A stretch of DNA of 64,000 nucleotides from Guyanagaster necrorhizus (taxonomy: Eukaryota > Basidiomycota > Agaricomycetes > Agaricales > Physalacriaceae): the NCBI RefSeq assembly GCF_019112545.1, contig NW_025064933.1, positions 62,001 through 126,000 of the forward strand, in the 5' to 3' direction. The notes below the pieces were generated by a model, which was given only the letters and a program-made list of their open reading frames with translations, was not told the origin of the DNA and searched no databases. Shown piece after piece: positions 33,446-46,974 of this stretch. Made by a program: the position numbers and the translations under genes. Each line of letters opens with the position of its first letter. The first letter of the stretch is position 1.

Positions 33446-35148
33446 CTGTGAAGTGACGCGTTGGTCTAAAAGCAAAGGAAGTTGACAGCCTATGACTCAA
33501 TCCATTCGTTACCCCACGTGCCTCCGGAATGAGTCATTTTGGTGCAATAAGCCGCCCCTCGAGGAGTTTAGTCTGCGGTTCCGTCTCATAGTACGTCGTT
33601 GGCTTGCCTTCTAAACCCTTGGATATCACTTTATCAAATCTACGGACAAGTGAAACCCTGCTGTGAAGCCTTGCATTACTCGAAGACTCCTAGATCTCTG
33701 TTTTTCTAGTCGTGGGCTCAATAGTCGCAATGCAAACGTTGTGATCAATATGACGGGGGACGTATCGTTTGTTTTCTATACATAGGTCAGTTCGTGAATA
33801 AATGCTGATCTCCAAGGACATACCTAAGCTCGGGATTATTGCTGCAGATTTCGCGCGAGAGGTTTTGACGCCGCAACTTGGTCCCGAAGAAAGCGTTCAT
33901 GGCCGTGCAATTCCCATGCGCAAGCTTCTACTATACTACTGGCACCGTAGCGTTTGAAATCTAATTCAATCCATATGTAGGAGCGAACAACGACAAAACC
34001 AAGCCTCGAAAGGCAATGCTACCGTCTTGTCTTTAACCTAAAGCTCAGAGAGCAAGGAAATTATCGAGCTATCCTAACCACTTCGTTCCATCATGTGCGT
34101 TGGATTCCTGCTCAATTGAGCATGACAGTTTAATTAACCCAAATGAATTTGCATTGATCAGAGCTGGATCAGAGTGCAAGTTCGTGTCTCAGGCCAGCTA
34201 CTCGTTACAGGAGCTCACTTTACTCTTTGCTTGGTGGAGCCTTCGGTTCTCCCGAAGATCCTTTTCTCCAAAACATCATCGTCCGTTAACGTTCCTGAGA
34301 TGTTTATCATTGCCGGCTGGGGGGTCTGAATTTGCATTGCAAGTTAAGTTAAAGGTGCTGCGGAAAATCCTGGAAGATCATTCCCATTTTAAGTTGTGGG
34401 CAAAGTTCGCGTCTTCGTGAATCATAAAGTAGGTTGGGTGCATTTTTTATGATTGGCGACTGCAGCAGCTCTAACAGCGACGCGTCAATATATCAGGGGC
34501 GTTTTGAAACCGACAGGGGCACGTTCTCGGGATCTTTCTCTGCTTCATTGCGGACCCGTTAAAGAATATTCACTTTTTTCTGGTATCATCTTGATACCGA
34601 AAGTCACTACTGCACTGGCTGTCAGTCTAAACTGATGCTGTCCCAGGCGCTGCATTCAGAAATGGGCTGCGAACCTGTCATGAGGACCAGGTAGTAGATC
34701 GTTATCACTGCCAGAACGCCGACTTCCAATTATTTTGCAGGCAGCAACGTGTCGTCAAACGATTCTTGTCATTTGGAATTTGGAAACTGGATAGACTTCA
34801 GAAAGAATTATTTCGAAGAGATCCCTCCAAAGATCATGTTCGAATACATGCAACAACCGATTCACGCAGACCAGATGACGGGGAGAGGCCCCTTCCTCTC
34901 CTCTTATACGAACTCAAACCGTTCGTCCCAGACAGCTGAAAGACGCTCTTTTCCTGTGGCATGCTATGACAGATGTCAAATTCACACTCTCGTTGCCAAC
35001 GCGTGCCTTTTCCTCGTGTATCATGGACGGTAATAGACGCCAAGCACAGATTTTTATCCAGGGGTCTATGCTAAAACACCTAATCCCTGCCGTACTATAT
35101 AACGGACAGTGTCCCATTATATCCGTCTGCATTCCCTCCCTACGAAAA
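33446..35148. other. long intergenic region, no gene recognised
   Basis: 1.7 kb between divergently transcribed genes. Open frames at 34100-34420 and 34749-35033 have no signature and no joinable exons. Presumably the promoters of the GNAT and GPI-protein genes; a TATATAACG TATA-like box lies at 35095-35103, 46 bp before the start at 35149. Confidence 0.4.
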
Positions 35149-36157
35149 ATGTTCAAGGCTGCAGCTGTCCTTGGTTTCACCGTCCTTCCTGCCTTGGCCT
35201 CCGGTCCTCTCCCCAGGAAAATAGTGGCTCGGGAGCTAGTGGCAAGAGATGACGGTGTCATCCCAGCTCTCCTGCGCACTCCTTTCCCCAGATCGTTAGA
35301 CGGCCTCGTAGTTCGTCAAACCGGTACTTGTGAAACTGGATACCTCCCTTGCAGTGATGGTCCGTCGTGCATTTTTTCCCTTTTAAATTTACGCCACTTG
35401 TATTAAAATTCCTCCAGGAAGCGGCTGTTGCCCAGTCGGGTGGGCAAAAACTCTGCTCGCACGTCCCGGGGTCACTCGTTCTAACCAGACCATTCCTTTC
35501 CAGCGAATACTGTGGGACGTGGGGAGGTTTGTTGGGATGCTGTCCTAACGGTGAGACCTGTGTGGCCAACAATAACCAGGAATGCGACTACGTGGGATAC
35601 ACGCTATGCTCTGGCGAGGACTTCTGTTGTCGTAAGTCTTCTCTCGTTCTACGAGGAAACGGGTCCCAAGATGCACTGTAGCTGCTGGTGATTTGTGCTA
35701 CCGTGATAGCACTGGCTCTCCTGCTTGCAGCGATCTATCAAGCGGAGGCACATCGAGCTTCTTGATCTCAAGCGCCTTGGGGACTACCTTCGTTTCTGGT
35801 ACAACTAAGGCTGCGGTTACCAGTACCACAGTCTTGCGCAGCAGCAGTGCTTTAGGATTCACGACAAACGTCCAGGCCGGCACCACATCTAGGTATGCTG
35901 CTATTTCCGCTGCGGTCGTTTCATAATTTATATTGTGATCTTCAAGTCCCACCGGTATCACTCGCAGCGTTGCTACAACGATCGCTGCGGCTGGAGATGC
36001 GTCCTCGTCCTCGTCCAGCAGCATCAGTTCTGCGGCGAACAGCCAGACAACGGGTCTTAGTGGACTCGGTCGTAATGGTGCAGGAATAATTGGCGTGTCG
36101 TTCAACATCGTTGCATTTGCCGTCTGTTCTACGCTTGGTTTCACCATCTTTAACTAG
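35149..36157 (+). CDS. secreted Cys-rich, Ser-rich GPI-anchored protein
   Basis: Five exons (35149-35359, 35418-35439, 35504-35631, 35682-35892, 35947-36157) encode 260 aa. A signal peptide (MFKAAAVLGFTVLPALASG) is followed by a Cys-rich head: CETGYLPCSDGSGCCPVG, EYCGTWGGLLGCCPNGETC, YTLCSGEDFCC, DLCYRDSTGSPAC. After that come a Ser/Thr/Ala-rich stalk and a hydrophobic C-terminus (FNIVAFAVCSTLGFTIFN) typical of GPI-anchor signals. The repeated G-C-C-P-x-G pattern occurs in many basidiomycete cell-surface proteins of unknown role. It is likely displayed on the wall or plasma membrane. The exon joins at GSGCCPVG/EYCG restore the cysteine spacing, which supports them. Confidence 0.85.
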
Positions 36158-36494
36158 ATGTAGGATACCTCTCCCTTATGACTTTTGCCATCGCTTTCCT
36201 CACCGGACAAAAAGTACTACTCTCCTTTCAATTGAACGCAATGTGCCCTTTGTTACTGCATCCTGATCATCAGCAATAAACGTCTCAATTGAGGGTATTT
36301 ACAATGTAAAAACTTCATTTCGTCGTCGTTAATGTATTTTCAGTCTATCAGTATCTCTTTAATGCTCTGAGTCTTGTATATCTACTTGTACAATTATGAC
36401 CTTCGTCACTCTCTAGATAAATAGCCATCAATGTGTGTTACTGGCAAAGAGCAACGACTATACTTACATTCTCCCATTTTAGTTCATCATTCTA
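36158..36494. other. convergent intergenic region
   Basis: 3' flanks of the GPI-protein and phosphoglycerate mutase genes. No gene seen. Confidence 0.5.
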
Positions 36495-38421
36495 TCAAGG
36501 CTTGGCCAAAAGCGAACGACCTGTCATTTCTTAAAAAAAGTGTCTGTGTGTTAGCCCCGCAGTCCAGCAACAAGAAATTAGAGCTCACCCTCAGGTATCT
36601 CAAGACCCTGTTATCGCAAAGGCTATCAGCATAATGCCAGAGGATAAGGAAGTACGAATACGCACGAGAAGGTCCAAAACAGTCGGAGCGACGTCGCACA
36701 ACGCGCCTTCTTCCTCGCCCTCCTTATCTTCTTTGAATTTATACTTGTCCGGGTCTCCGGTCATAATGAACGGCACAGGGTTCGTCGTGTGCGCGGTATG
36801 AGGAGCGCCCGTCTCGAGGTTCTTCATCTGCTCCGCATTCCCATGGTCCGCGGTAATGAGAAGAATATATCCAGCCTCCTGGCACGCCTTGTACACAGTA
36901 CCCACGGCTTCATCGGTGTGCCCGATAGCTTCGACGGCGGCATCATACACACCGGTGTGGCCCACCTGTCGTCCGTCAGCTGGCTATTCGACTGACAGCG
37001 AGTCCGTAACTTACCATATCCGGAGGAGCAAAGTTGCACATCACGAACTCATGTTCACCCTTTCTGAGGACTTCTGCCACCTTTTCGGCCACGCCATGTA
37101 CGCTCATCTTGGGAAGTTTATCGTACGTGGCTACTTTTGGTGAGGGAATCATATGCCGCTCTTCATCCTTGAATTGCTTCTCGACACCACCGTTGAAGAA
37201 GAATGTGACGTGGGCGTATTTTTCCGTCTCTGCGATGTGAGCTTGCTTGATATCATGCTTTGATAACCACTCCGCCAGGACATTGGTCATGGTTTGTGGT
37301 GGGAAAGCGACGTGGAAGGGGAATTCGACGTTGTATCGGGACATGGTCGTGATACTCTGCTCAATCATTCATATATGTGCGACCAGTCTGAGGGAAACCA
37401 CGCACCAAATCCTTCGGAATGGTCACTTCCATTGGCTTGTCAGGCAATCCAAACACCGACACGATTTCTCGCATCCTATCGGACCGATAATTGAAGAAGA
37501 ATAACGAATCACCATCCTTGATCCTGCCAGCGTCTCCATTCACGATAATGGGCTTCAAGAACTCGTCTGTCACGTCCTTCTCATAATTTGCTTTGATAGC
37601 AGCGACGCTTGTCTCGGAAGCAGTCTCGCCCACGCCACCGACCAAGCCATCGATAGCGATTTTGATTCGCTCCCACCGCTTGTCCCTGTCCATAGCGTAG
37701 TATCTGCCTACGATGGTAGCAAGCTCTCCATAGTCCTCTTTCTTCATGAAATCGAGCAGCTGTTGGCAGTACTCTGCCGCGGAACGTGGAGCCGTGTCAC
37801 GACCATCTCCGAAGAAATGGACATAAGTGTGGGGCACACCAACCTCCTTTGCTGTCTCCAGGAGAGCAAAAAGGTGAGTGATATGCGAATGAACGCCTCC
37901 ATCAGAGATCTGTGTCGCCTGTCAGCCCGATCGTATGAAGCAGAATGGCGCGACACACCAGACCAAGCAAATGCAATCTGCCCGTGCCCTCCTTTGCCTT
38001 GTTGAAGCTCTCGAGGATGATCTTGTTCTTATGGAACTCCCGTTTCTTGATCGCCACGTCGATTCGTACTATATCCTGCCATACGATGCGGCCGGCACCG
38101 ATATTCAAGTGCCTATATGCATTTCAATGGACGATCTTGCTGAGAGCGGAGGAGTGCCTACCCGACCTCGGAGTTGCCCATAAGGCCCTCGCTCAGTCCC
38201 ACGGCAGTACCGTGAGCAGCAAGCCTCCTCTGGCTGTGCTCCTTGCCAATGGTATCCATATTTGTTGTCTTACCGGCCTCGATGGCATTGCCCTCAAGTC
38301 CTGGAACCGCTGCGATGCCCCATCCGTCGTGGACACTAACGAAGGTCGTGTCAGGGCATATATGAAGAGAGGAGAATACCACATACATTAAACATACTTT
38401 GTTCTTTACGTCTGCTGGCAT
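36495..38421 (-). CDS. 2,3-bisphosphoglycerate-independent phosphoglycerate mutase
   Basis: Eight exons (38387-38421, 38162-38335, 37959-38112, 37406-37909, 37015-37356, 36666-36965, 36589-36607, 36495-36529) encode 520 aa, the normal iPGM length. It opens VCLIVHDGWGI. The phosphorylated Ser lies in GNSEVGHLNIGAG. Further blocks are [26 protein letters not shown] and [15 protein letters not shown], with metal site 2 in [12 protein letters not shown] and [11 protein letters not shown]. It converts 3- to 2-phosphoglycerate in cytosolic glycolysis using two Mn ions. Filamentous fungi generally use this form, whereas ascomycete yeasts use the dependent one. The end is [13 protein letters not shown]; the acceptor TTTTTAAG before AAATG was chosen because it restores the conserved EMTGRSLL. 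Confidence 0.95.
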
Positions 38422-38785
38422 GTTGATGGTGGGTAGAGCAGAGCAAACCGTTGCTATTTATTTGCCTCCCGATTGGGTCGGTCCGATGCTCCGATCACAC
38501 TTGCATATGGGGCGGGAAGAGGTGCAGGCTGCCCTAGGCTGACCCAGAGTACATGTGTAGCAAATTTACGAGGACGACGGATAAGAAGCAAAGGACTTAT
38601 TATAACAGAGAGCTAGAAAAGATAATAGTCTTTGCGATCCTCTCACAGAGAATGTTTTGTTTCGCCATCAGCAAGTTAAGCCATGATCTACTGTACAATA
38701 TCGATAGCAATGTATGTATGTAAAACACAAGAATAGTCGTAATCCGTCAGTATAGAAAATTGTACAATCATAACCTCCATATTCA
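38422..38785. other. intergenic region
   Basis: Promoter of the phosphoglycerate mutase gene and 3' flank of the next minus-strand gene. Nothing else seen. Confidence 0.5.
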
Positions 38786-40994
38786 TTAACTTTCATTCCT
38801 TCGTTCATCAACAACCTTCCGCATCCACCGCATCAAGACTGCCTCCAGCATATCTTCCCATTCCTCACTTTTCCCTGCTACGACCTTGGCATCGAACATG
38901 ATTGGAGGCTCCGATGTACCCCCAGGAAAGCGTGTCTGAGAGGCCTGGGGCGAGCCCGACGGAGAATGACCTGGACCACTGTGGCTCGGCGGTAGTACTT
39001 GTGTGGGAACAACTATGGGAAGCATGTATCGCAACTTCAGGGCACTGTTGTCACTCATCAGCATGATTCAGCATACACAGAATCGTACGCACCCAACCCA
39101 CAGACGTAGATTATCGGTCCGCCGGAACGTCCATCCCTTCTTGGGTGTCTCGGAATTGCCAGACTCCTTCTCAGCTTTTTCGAGAGAAAGTATATCATGT
39201 ACGCCGTCCTTGTTTACGTAACCCCATGGTTTCTTGGACTTCCGTACGCCGATATTATATGCAGAGCAAAGAAGCTGGCCTGATGATAGACTATCGAGGA
39301 ACGCCGATCGAGGTGATGCTGGAGCCAGAGCTTCCCGTAGCGGAGGGGGAAGAAGGGCGGCAAGCAATGCATGAGCGCGACCTATAGCCAACTAGTCAGT
39401 TGAACGACGTAACAATAATGCAAAACGTGCAAACCTAATTCATCCCCCTCGAATGTATGTCGTTTGGCCCACTCGGGAAGATCCTCATCGTCCGTGCTGT
39501 CTTCTATCTCTTCAGCGATATCTTCCACGTCCTCAGGCTCTTCCGTGATCTGGAAATCAAGTATACCAGTCGAAACGCGCCGCTTTCCCTCAGAAACAGG
39601 AGACAGACCAAAACCCTTCCCTTCAGCATCCCCAGCACTCACTCTTCGCTTATTCCCCCGCTGAGCAGCCTTACGCGCCTCTCGCTCCCATCCACGAGAA
39701 CCATCTTTCTTGCCTTCAAACAGCACCTCGTCCACGACGTCCAAGTATGACCCAATAGTCTTCCGTTCCTTCTCCAATTCTTCCCATTTCACGTCCTGAC
39801 GATACAGCCAGCCACTACCAACCACGAGCTTCTCATCCCACCGATCCCTCTGGTCGTCTTCCCCGCTGTCCGATTGCTCGTCTTCATCCTCCCACACAGG
39901 CACGCTTGTATATCTACCTTGAACTTGCATCAGAGTAAAGGAGACCGCTGTGTCCGGATCCACCTCGTGTACATGCAAATCATCTTCCTCCGAAGGCAAC
40001 TTGTCGGATCTTATACTCGGACTAGCTATTCTTGATGGACCATCGCCATTCCGTGAATTAGCACCATCGCTTTGAGCATCATATGCCTCATTACTCAGCG
40101 GTAATCTGCTCTTCTCCTCTAGCACCCGAAGGACGGTCAACACCTCTAATGCCGACCGCCGGATGAGCGTCAGAGGGTCTGGAGATGAACCAGACTGGGA
40201 TTGAGTGGGTGACCGTATAGCTCTGGGTCCAAGAACTTTGGAGCGAAACTGCGCGCGTATGGTACCTGCAGATTCGTCTGGTAGCGAAACAACATAGTTT
40301 CTCACAGCACGAATTGCGGTTGTCGTAATTTTCAGCAAGCTGAGCACATCGAACGATTCTCCTCCAAGAATTTCGGAGTTTAGCGGGAGATCGATCCGCC
40401 ATGCGCGAGCCACGGCCGTGAGGTCTTCAACCACGCCCGGTAATAGGGATTCCGGGTCTGTCTCGTAAGTCTTGACGAAGGGTAGGAAAGCAGGTCCATG
40501 GGGGTCTGGTACTACTGGCGTTGGAGGTAATCTGAGTTCAGGGAGGCTACTGAGGCTAGAATTATTTCGTATATGGGATTTGCCGCCGAGCGCAGGGACC
40601 AAACCCTTCACAGGTTTGCCTAAATTACTAGACAAGGTCAGTATACAGAATGCGTGATGGAGCTGGGTACAAAGATAAAAGATAGACGCCCAAGGCACGG
40701 GTGTAAATCTGTTTGCGCGAAGACTCACTTCTTCTTGGCGGCAATCCCTGTCTTTGTGAAATAATATTGCAGGTGTTCAATGCTCCCAAGCGCCATAACA
40801 CTCTGCCGCTTCGCAGCACTCCTACTGAACGGGTTTTGCGTTTTATTCGATGGGTTCATGTTAGGATAAAATGCGGTTTGTCGTCTCGATTTCTTCATAG
40901 CTGGAGTCGTGGAAAGTGGTGGCTCGGGTGATGTCCCTGTAGATTCTGGGGTTAAAATTGACGGCGTCGTTGATGTCGAAGAGTCGGAAGTCAT
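38786..40994 (-). CDS. conserved fungal protein of unknown function
   Basis: Four exons (40729-40994, 39435-40627, 39093-39381, 38786-39044) encode 668 aa. The N-terminus is Ser/Thr/Pro-rich with basic KKSRRQTAFYPN and RSAAKRQSVMALGSIEHLQYYF. The middle has helical stretches (VLSLLKITTTAIRAVRNYVV, RRSALEVLTVLRVLEEKSRL) and a very acidic segment (DVEDIAEEIEDSTDDEDLPEW). The C-terminal part, AFLDSLSSGQLLCSAYNIGVR then TFRRTDNLRLWVGALKLRYM, resembles a calponin-homology fold in layout (conserved Trp/Leu positions and a Cys-Ala-Tyr-Asn run). I cannot prove that. Many Ser/Arg sites suggest phosphoregulation. It is probably cytoplasmic; no membrane segment or signal. Confidence 0.8.
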
Positions 40995-41210
40995 AATTAA
41001 ATAAAATGAGAGTATCAGAATGCAAAATCGTGACGGGAGGAAATTGAAGGTCGTCCGGCGTTTGTTCCTTGTTTCGGTCAAAATGCGATCAAAATCCGCA
41101 GCCAGTGCACTGACGTTTTTGCCGAATATTCCTCATTTGGTCGAACGGCCCTTTTTTCGTGGCCACGTGTACATACCTTAAATGGCGACACACGTCCCCT
41201 CCTGACTCCC
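40995..41210. promoter_or_regulatory. short divergent promoter
   Basis: 216 bp separate the start codons at 40994 (minus) and 41211 (plus). No TATA box seen. A CCACGTGT E-box-like core lies at 41162-41169. Confidence 0.4.
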
Positions 41211-43013
41211 ATGGCGAAATCCGATGGTGGAGAAGATAGGCCTTCCCAAGCATCCTTTGGGTCGGCTTTACCCTTGATATGGCTCCAGTTAGGCTCCCGA
41301 CTTTTCTCTTTTCTTCTGAACCAAGCCCTGCTTCGTATGGCGACACCCAGCGCCTTCGGCACCGCTGCGATTCAATTCGAACTGCTATTGAATACTATTC
41401 TATTTCTCAGTCGAGAGGGCGTCCGGATCGCGTTATTACGCGTCAAAAAGTCGGGACCTAGTATATCTAACGTCTCCTTTATTCCCTTCTTGCTAGGGTG
41501 CCCCGTAGCACTCACCACATGTTACCTCTACATCAGGTTCGCTGGGGAAGAGACAAGTTCCCAACCATATTTCCACTCAGCTGTAATTTTCTACGTTTTC
41601 GCTGCCTTGTTGGAGCTACTTAAAGAACCAATGCATAACGCGTAAGATCTTAATGATCTGCATTGCCGAGATACATTCAAATGGTCGCTCTATAGCACGA
41701 TGGCGGATCTGAACACAGGAATCAGGTTGCGTGCCGAAGGCCTCGCTATCGTCGGCAAATCCGCCATTACTTTTTTGGTACTCTTTCTCGATCCTCACAG
41801 GGACGATAGCCAACAGCACAGGGCCCTTCTGGCTTTTGCTCTTGGACAAACCTTTTATTCACTTTGTGTTTGGGCTATCTACGTTGCCCACTATGGACGA
41901 CAATATTTGTATCCGAAACGTCCTCCCAAAAATGAGTGAGTCCGTAAATCATACCGCACATGTTAGTATCTAAATTCTTCCAGTACATTCTTCGATCCTG
42001 TCATGTTCAAACTCTCCATGACCATGACGTCGCAGTCGGTAGTGAAGCATTTCCTTACAGAAGGTGACAAATTAATCTTGTCATGGTTCAGTCCCCTGCA
42101 GGATCAGGGAGGGTATGCGATCGCACTGAATTATGGTAACCACCTTCCTCACTCGCTTCCAAGTCACGGTTTGACTGTCCTTAGGCTCTCTCGTTGCACG
42201 CATACTGCTGCAGCCTCTCGAAGAGACATCTCGCTCTCTCTTCTCACAAATTCTGGCTGACAAGGACGATAAAAGCAGTCTAGCTATAGCTGCCAATAGA
42301 CTCACCTCATTTCTTTCCGTCCAAATACCCATTTCCCTTATCCTGCCAGTATTCGGACCTCCATTTATACCCCTGGGCATCCAGTTCCTACTGCCGCAAC
42401 AGTATCTACAAACGAGCGCGCCACAAGTATTATCAGCCTGGCTCTGGTACATTCCCATATTGGCTTTGAACGGTCAACTAGAGGCCTTCTTCGCCAGCGC
42501 AGCTGACTCGGGCGACCTGAACAAGCAGAGCACGTTAGTATCTCATACACACCTTTTGTTCCGTTGTTGAAACCACTTTCTAGTTGGATGGCAATATTCT
42601 CCATCCTCTACACATCGTTAGCTATTGCTTTGTACCGTTTACGGGTTGGCGACGCCTCTCTAGTATACGCAAATATGATCAACCTCACGGCACGGATTCT
42701 CTACGCCATGATTTTCATCTCGTCCTTTTTCAAACGTCGCGGCACGCCAGAGCTTCTCCGCTGGACGGCACTCATCCCAAAAGCGCTGTTCTGTGGCGTT
42801 CTTGGAGGATCGTTTGTGTTGCTTCGGCTGCTTTACAGTCAGCTAAGCATAGAGAGGACCATTGAAGAAAATGGAAAGGCGTCGCTATTGAAACGGAACG
42901 TTGTCGTATTTGTTCTTACGGGAGGCTTCTTCGGGCTTGTGAGCCTTGGAATACTGTGGAAATTGTCAAGTGAATCCCGAAGGCAGCTCAGGTCTAGGCG
43001 TAAGGCGGATTAG
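41211..43013 (+). CDS. RFT1: RFT1, lipid-linked oligosaccharide translocation protein
   Basis: Five exons (41211-41641, 41696-41935, 41984-42135, 42185-42533, 42584-43013) encode 533 aa. Family blocks are in order: LIWLQLGSRLFSFLLNQALLR, AAIQFELLLNTILFLSREGVR, LRAEGLAIVGKS, TSQSVVKHFLTEGDKLIL, QGGYAIALNYGSLVARILLQP, LEAFFASAADSGDLNKQS, and the C-terminal LYTSLAIALYRLRVGDASLV, where a plain membrane segment follows. About 12 hydrophobic helices fit the MATE-like fold of this ER protein. It is needed to move Man5GlcNAc2-PP-dolichol across the ER membrane for N-glycosylation; whether it is itself the flippase is debated. The first splice acceptor (41695) was chosen over nearer AGs because they leave stops. 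Confidence 0.94.
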
Positions 43014-43634
43014 ATACTTTTCTGTATTTCTGTACGAAATTTTGGAATTATATTTACTCCTCCAGGCTGTCCCCACAGAACTTTAGTAGGGCGAATGTAT
43101 TACAGTCGTAGGATTATGACTGGTCAACGAACCAATTCAGGTAGGATTGGATCCATTTCAAAATCATATCCCATCAGGACTACCCGTCTGGCCTACCACA
43201 TGGTCATGACTCAGTATCGGGAGTTATCAGCATGTCTTAGCCATGGCGCCGCCGACAGTCATTCAGTAATCAACAAAAAACCCAATTCTTGACCTAGATT
43301 CTATCATCACTAGATAGTATTTTTCTGGATCGACACAGAAGAGGTTGCACAATCATTCAAATGTCTAAAATCATTGGAGATAATTGATAGGGTACAGAAA
43401 GCTTAACAAACTATCCTACAGACGATATATTCACATATAGCAACCATTGATCCGCCTTGCAATACCGGACCCCTAGAATAATATATCTAAAATACAGATG
43501 ATAAAAAATATAACAATGCAGTGTGACGATCCATAATCTAATGGTTGATATCATTAATATATCATGACCATGTCCTAGGGCTGGAAACCGCAACTGTAAG
43601 TACAATCCAATTTGCACATGAAACGCAACGCAAC
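43014..43634. other. convergent intergenic region
   Basis: AT-rich. No gene seen apart from a possible alternative end of the OPT transporter: if the GTGAGT at 43636 is used, the last exon would end at 43575. Confidence 0.5.
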
Positions 43635-46600
43635 TCACCCGAAATATTCCCCTTCGGAAACAGTACGCATAGGTATTCCCTTATAATCTGCGGTACCAGA
43701 CACAACAGTATTTCCCCACCAAGACTTTATGCTGTGCTCTCCCATCGTTCCCCCCATTGGATAATTCAAACAGAAATATATCGCTACAGCGGAAAAGGCC
43801 ACACCTCCGTCCAAGGCAGCGGAGAGAACGTAGTTGTATTTCGTCCACCATGAGAAGTGATACCGGCGGATGTAGAACTGAAAAATGAATCCGACAGCAG
43901 CCCAAGGCACGTAGTTTACGGCACTGGCTGGAGGCATGTATCCGGTCCCAGAAAAGATGATAGGAAAGCTATAGAATCTTATTACTAATTATGCCGTGTC
44001 AAGGAGTAATAGAAACCCACGTCAAATAAGAGAGCCACCCGTTTCTTCGGAACTTGCGACTGATGTAGTAGGCAATAATCGGACAGACGAGACCAATAAT
44101 GAAGCAAAAGACCAGGGCTACAAAAGAGGGCATGTTTGAGAAAGTGTCAAGGAAACCAGAGGTGATCAGGGTAACTTACCATAGTATATTTGGCCTCTGG
44201 ATAGTTGGCGCGAAGGGCCAATGACGCCCCAGATGACACTTGCCGTCCCGAACACTTCCGTCGAAGGACACGTCCAACCATCTTTCTGGTCAGACGTACA
44301 AATGTCGGCAATGTTCGCAAATAACCAAGTCTGAACTCCAAGTTGTGTGGTACCAGCAACGACCGCAGCGAGAACTTGAGCTAGAAACATCACCCGTGGA
44401 GGGATCTTCATATAGTGGCCAAGCTTGAAATCCGATGTGAATTGCAGAGCTGGAGGTAAGCTTCAGACCAGAATTTTTATGTTATAAGATGGCTGAAGAA
44501 CGCACCTTGGGTCATGGTAACATAACCATATGTTTTAAACAACATCATGGAAACTGGGCGACCCGGATGTGCGAATCCAATGACCAGCTCCGTGAAAACG
44601 TTGAGAGATATTTGCTGGTTAGTGATGGCCTGGATAATCCCGACAGGAATAACGTAGAGAAATGCTATATTATAGTTAGAGGGATGAAAATATTAGGACC
44701 AAGCGTAGGTGCCACTCACATATGACTAAAGCAAGAAGGAAAAAGTGGCTAGACGACGCCATGTTAGATTGCGACATGAGGACATAACAGGAAAAAAAAG
44801 ACAGACATAGGGAATTTTGTGTCCCACAGCGTGATGCTTACGGCACCAAATATGAACATAACAACTAAAAATATCATTTAGCATCAGAGGGAGTAGAGAC
44901 AGCCGCCAACTCACTAAATATTATTGCGTACCACCATGAAGGCACTTGGGGGTAGTAGGACATCAAACGTGCGTGTATATCCGGCTGCTCTTGTAAAGAC
45001 AGCCGTGAATGCCGCATGATATGGGCGCGAAAATACAGACTAGAAAGACATTAAAATGGCTCCCTCGAAACGGAAAACGTGCTTCTCACAACGAATGGGT
45101 GACTGTAGCGGTGATGCTGGCGAAGGACAGTCCGTACGACATGGCAAACGTCGTAGAGAGGAATAGGGGACTATAAGCTTCGTACTGTTCTTCATTGAAG
45201 GTCGCATCAGGGTTGATAATCCTAGTAACGTTGTACGAGGCTCCGGTATTGTCGTAGGCTCCCCGAGAGGAGATCCTGGGACATAAATTGTTAGATGGGG
45301 ACGTTCGGAAAGGGAAGTAAAACTCACGGCATATATTTACCATACCATACATCCGTGAACTAAAAATGACAAGCATGAACAGGTGGTGGTTACGCAAACA
45401 GGGATTAGACGGACGTGCAGCGCCGGGACGATGATCCCTACAACATGGTCAGTAGACGAGGGACACCGCGCTGAGAGCAACGTACAGTAAGCGAGCACAA
45501 AGCCTGCAAAGACGTTGGCTTCAGCCCACCATGGCGTGGCCAGGGGCGAGCTTATGTAGGCGATCTGCATTCTTATCAGACGTACCGCAGATGATGTATG
45601 TCCCTTACTTCCTACCTGAGCCCAGTCTAAGGTGATGACACTCATACCCATGCCATGTTGGTACCCAAACATCTCGTTGACCGGAACGCTGTTGGGCGCC
45701 ATCCACGTTACCCATGTGAAGGTGCTGAGGGCCGTGAAGAGATAACCAGGCACGAAGTACCAGCAGAAAGAACCAATAAAGGCGTAGAGAAAAAAGGCTT
45801 CACGGCCTATTCCTGCGCGGTAACCGATGCCCGCATAGGTGTGTGCATGCAAAGTATTAAATAGCGCGCATGTTACTAGGTTCGTCGGCCAGACTGCGAT
45901 GCGGTGATCAATTAGTAACGAAAATAGAATCATGGCACTCACTCATGGATGGAGGCTGTACGAGAAACCGACGGGCAATACCACCAATCGAAAATCCGAT
46001 CAACTGAGTGGACATTATCATCATCCATTGGTCTTCATAGATGATTAGAATTTTTTCTGGATTTCTTTAATGTCCCGACTCACGTCCAAACCCAAAGTCT
46101 TGATTATAATAAATCCTCTGGACAGCAACGATATCAGTGGCGTAGGCGCTGCTGGCGCCCACCGTTGCCATGATAGTGATCAGGACCTGCAAATAGCATT
46201 GAGGACAGCGGATAGCATCAAATTATTAATGTCAGCTCGCACATGTTCCTTGATTGAGAACGGGCCTGGATTCAGCGGAATCCCAAGCACTTTCACTCGA
46301 GGGACAAACCTCGCCAGAGCTCTGCCAACGGGAAACACCGTCAATTGTGCGAATATCTATAATAAGACAATGTCAGAGAGTCACTCCGGAAGACGTTTTG
46401 AGAGCAAAAGCGTACCCCAGTAAGTGTGAGAGAAGGGTATCGGAAAAAGAAAAATTGGTTCAGGCCCTGGTTGAAGAAGTGGTTAAAAATGTCTTCCTTC
46501 AGGGTTTTGATTGTCGCAATTACCGGGATGATCATCGCCCATATTATACCAAGCATCCATGAGCGCAAAGTTGATACGGGTATTGTCGGATCGTCCGAGT

Positions 46601-46974
46601 TAGCAACGGCCGAGCGCACTTCTGGATAAGGAGAATCGTCCTCTGCATAATAGTATAGACCGATGAGATTACCAGCAAGAGCAGCACATAGGGAAGGAAT
46701 TCGCACCAAAGACAGAGGCATGGCTTCTTCTTGAATCTGACTCTTCTTCATCTGCTATTGATTCTATGGGTGACTTTTCGAGATTTGGATCATCAAAGTC
46801 ATAATCTGCATCCTTATCCATGTCTGCATTATTCGAGTCGAAACTGCTGCTCTCGACAAACTTGAGGGAGCCAGCATCTACGGCTGGAATCAGGCACATG
46901 ATGAGGAAATTCGTCATTCCGGCTCCTTGGGAAAATTTACAATCGACACATACCTTTGATACAGTCCTCAGCAT
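43635..46974 (-). CDS. OPT-family oligopeptide transporter
   Basis: At least twelve short exons on the minus strand. Acidic N-terminus (DMDKDADYDFDDPNLEKSPI), then SPYPEVRSAVANSDDPTIP, the classic start of fungal OPTs. Signature motifs are NPGPF at about 46262-46276 and KIPPR at about 44396-44411. Typical membrane blocks are ATDIVAVQRIYYNQDFGF, HAHTYAGIGYRAGIGREAFF, FVPGYLFTALSTFTWVTWM and GTTQLGVQTWLFANIADIC, ending MRTVSEGEYFG. OPTs import tetra- and pentapeptides, glutathione or metal chelates across the plasma membrane with protons. I did not resolve every exon. The start could be 46974 or 46916, and an intron at the end might move the stop to 43575. Confidence 0.88.
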